Assembly: GCF_039536245.1 (NCBI RefSeq)
Contig: NZ_BAAAYN010000040.1
Span: 92,493 to 139,465, forward strand
DNA length: 46,973 bases
Source: Cryptosporangium minutisporangium
GTDB taxonomy: Bacteria > Actinomycetota > Actinomycetes > Mycobacteriales > Cryptosporangiaceae
Direction of reading: 5' to 3'
Part shown: positions 46,169-46,973 of the stretch, piece by piece
Layout: each line of letters begins with the position of its first letter
Position numbering within the stretch: position 1 is the first letter of the stretch
Position numbers and translations under genes: made by a program
The notes under the pieces: model-generated
What the model was told of the DNA's origin: nothing
Seen by the model: only the letters and a program-made list of their open reading frames with translations
Database searches by the model: none

Positions 46169-46973
46169 GTGCTTCGTCCCGGAACCCTGCTCGGCAACCG
46201 CTACGTGCTCGGAGAACGCGTCGCGAGTGGCGGCATGGGCGAGGTCTGGCAGGCCACCGACCCGGTGCTGCAGCGCACGGTCGCGGTGAAAGTCCTGCTG
46301 CCCGCGCTGCTGACGGACGCCGAGTTCATCAGCCGGTTCCGCACCGAAGCGCGCCTGATGGCGGCGCTCCGGCACCCGGGGATCGTGCAGGTCCACGACT
46401 ACGGCGCCGACGTACTCGTCGACGACGTGCGCCGCGACTTCCTCGTCATGGAGTACGTCGAGGGCGTGTCGCTCGGGACTCGCATCGCGGCGGCCGGAAC
46501 CCTGGACGTGGCCGAGACGCTCTCGGTCGTCGCGCAGGCCGCCGAGGCGCTGGACGTCGCGCACCGGGCGGGCATCGTCCACCGGGACGTGAAGCCGAAC
46601 AACCTGCTGGTCCGGCCGGACGGAACCGTGGTCCTGGTCGATTTCGGAGTGGCCCGGTCGGTCGACGCGACCGGGATCACGAACCCGAACATGCTCATCG
46701 GCTCGCCGCAGTACATGGCGCCGGAGCAGGTCACCGGGCAGCCGGTCACGGCGGCGACCGACATCCACGCGCTCGGCGCGGTCGCGTTCTGCTGTCTGAC
46801 CGGGCGGTCGCCGTTCGCGGCCGACAACCCCGTCCAGGTGATCTGGCGGCTGCTGCACGGCGGACCGCCGTCGTTCCCGGCCACGGTGCCGGACGCGGTG
46901 GCGCAGCTGGTGCTGCGGGCGCTGGACCCGGAGCCGGCCCGGCGCTTCCCCGACGCCGCCGCGCTGGACGCCG
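46169..46973 (+). CDS. Serine/threonine protein kinase (PASTA/Pkn type), 3' truncated
   Basis: The reading frame is open from GTG 46169 to the window end (268 codons plus one base). Hanks-type kinase motifs are in order: glycine loop VASGGMGEVWQATD, VAVKVLLP with Lys41, MEYVEGVSLG hinge, catalytic loop VHRDVKPNNLLV (Asp140), VDFGVARS (Asp158 of DFG), GSPQYMAPEQVTG and DIHALGAVAF. The membrane and extracellular parts, if any, lie beyond the edge. Actinobacterial Pkn kinases of this kind regulate cell wall and development. The neighbouring secreted protease may be unrelated. Confidence 0.93.
   Translation, partial: MLRPGTLLGNRYVLGERVASGGMGEVWQATDPVLQRTVAVKVLLPALLTDAEFISRFRTEARLMAALRHPGIVQVHDYGADVLVDDVRRDFLVMEYVEGVSLGTRIAAAGTLDVAETLSVVAQAAEALDVAHRAGIVHRDVKPNNLLVRPDGTVVLVDFGVARSVDATGITNPNMLIGSPQYMAPEQVTGQPVTAATDIHALGAVAFCCLTGRSPFAADNPVQVIWRLLHGGPPSFPATVPDAVAQLVLRALDPEPARRFPDAAALDA

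Overview
The window is very GC-rich chromosomal DNA with short gaps, frequent ATGA/GTGA stop-start overlaps, GTG starts, leaderless-type -10 boxes, and many ECF sigma factors and FCD/TetR/Lrp/DeoR-type regulators. This points to a large-genome soil actinobacterium. The truncated methyl-accepting chemotaxis protein at the left edge suggests a motile lineage (Cryptosporangium/Kineosporia/Frankiales-like), but the exact taxon is inference. No rRNA, tRNA, CRISPR array, insertion sequence or origin was seen.

Layout. 1-1.8 kb: chemoreceptor tail, a lone tyrosine recombinase and palindromic DNA in front of it. 1.8-4.2 kb: a membrane protein and an ECF sigma factor coupled to a single-pass membrane partner. 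4.25-9.03 kb: a tightly coupled catabolic operon of homogentisate-dioxygenase-like cupin, alpha/beta hydrolase, ACAD10/11-type acyl-CoA dehydrogenase and an APH-type kinase fused to a DUF6285-like domain. 9.07-11.2 kb: TetR regulator divergent from a DUF418 membrane protein. 11.2-13 kb: adenosine-deaminase-like protein, DUF4180 protein and HTH regulator in one operon. 13.1-14.9 kb: RHH/PIN toxin-antitoxin-like pair and an EamA transporter. 15-18 kb: a second sigma/membrane-partner pair and an LCP-family cell-wall protein whose 5' end appears frameshifted; a 26-bp direct repeat flanks this block. 18-18.9 kb: a promoter with a structured leader before a VOC protein, then an MFS pseudogene remnant.

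18.9-26.4 kb is a minus-strand block: an alpha/beta-hydrolase-fold protein lacking its serine nucleophile, a CopD-CtaG fusion, a large LuxR/AAA regulator, a 60-residue protein preceded by a 12-bp-arm inverted repeat, and a SigG-type ECF factor with a SnoaL-like tail, divergent from another hydrolase. 27.3-36.2 kb is the most coherent metabolic island: an HMG-CoA-lyase-like enzyme divergent from an FCD/GntR regulator, type III CoA-transferase, hydantoinase/oxoprolinase A and B subunits, an isochorismatase-fold amidase and a cytochrome P450, with two identical 12-bp operators 63 bp apart. The enzymes fit oxidation, ATP-dependent opening of a cyclic imide/lactam/hydantoin, amide hydrolysis, CoA activation and retro-aldol cleavage.

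36.2-37.4 kb holds a small Cys-rich protein and a mycothiol-dependent DinB-like protein. 37.5-42.1 kb is a DeoR-controlled sugar-phosphate locus (SIS isomerase, two PfkB kinases, class II aldolase). 42.1-43.9 kb has alanine dehydrogenase divergent from an Lrp/AsnC regulator. The window ends with a secreted subtilase and a serine/threonine protein kinase cut by the right edge.
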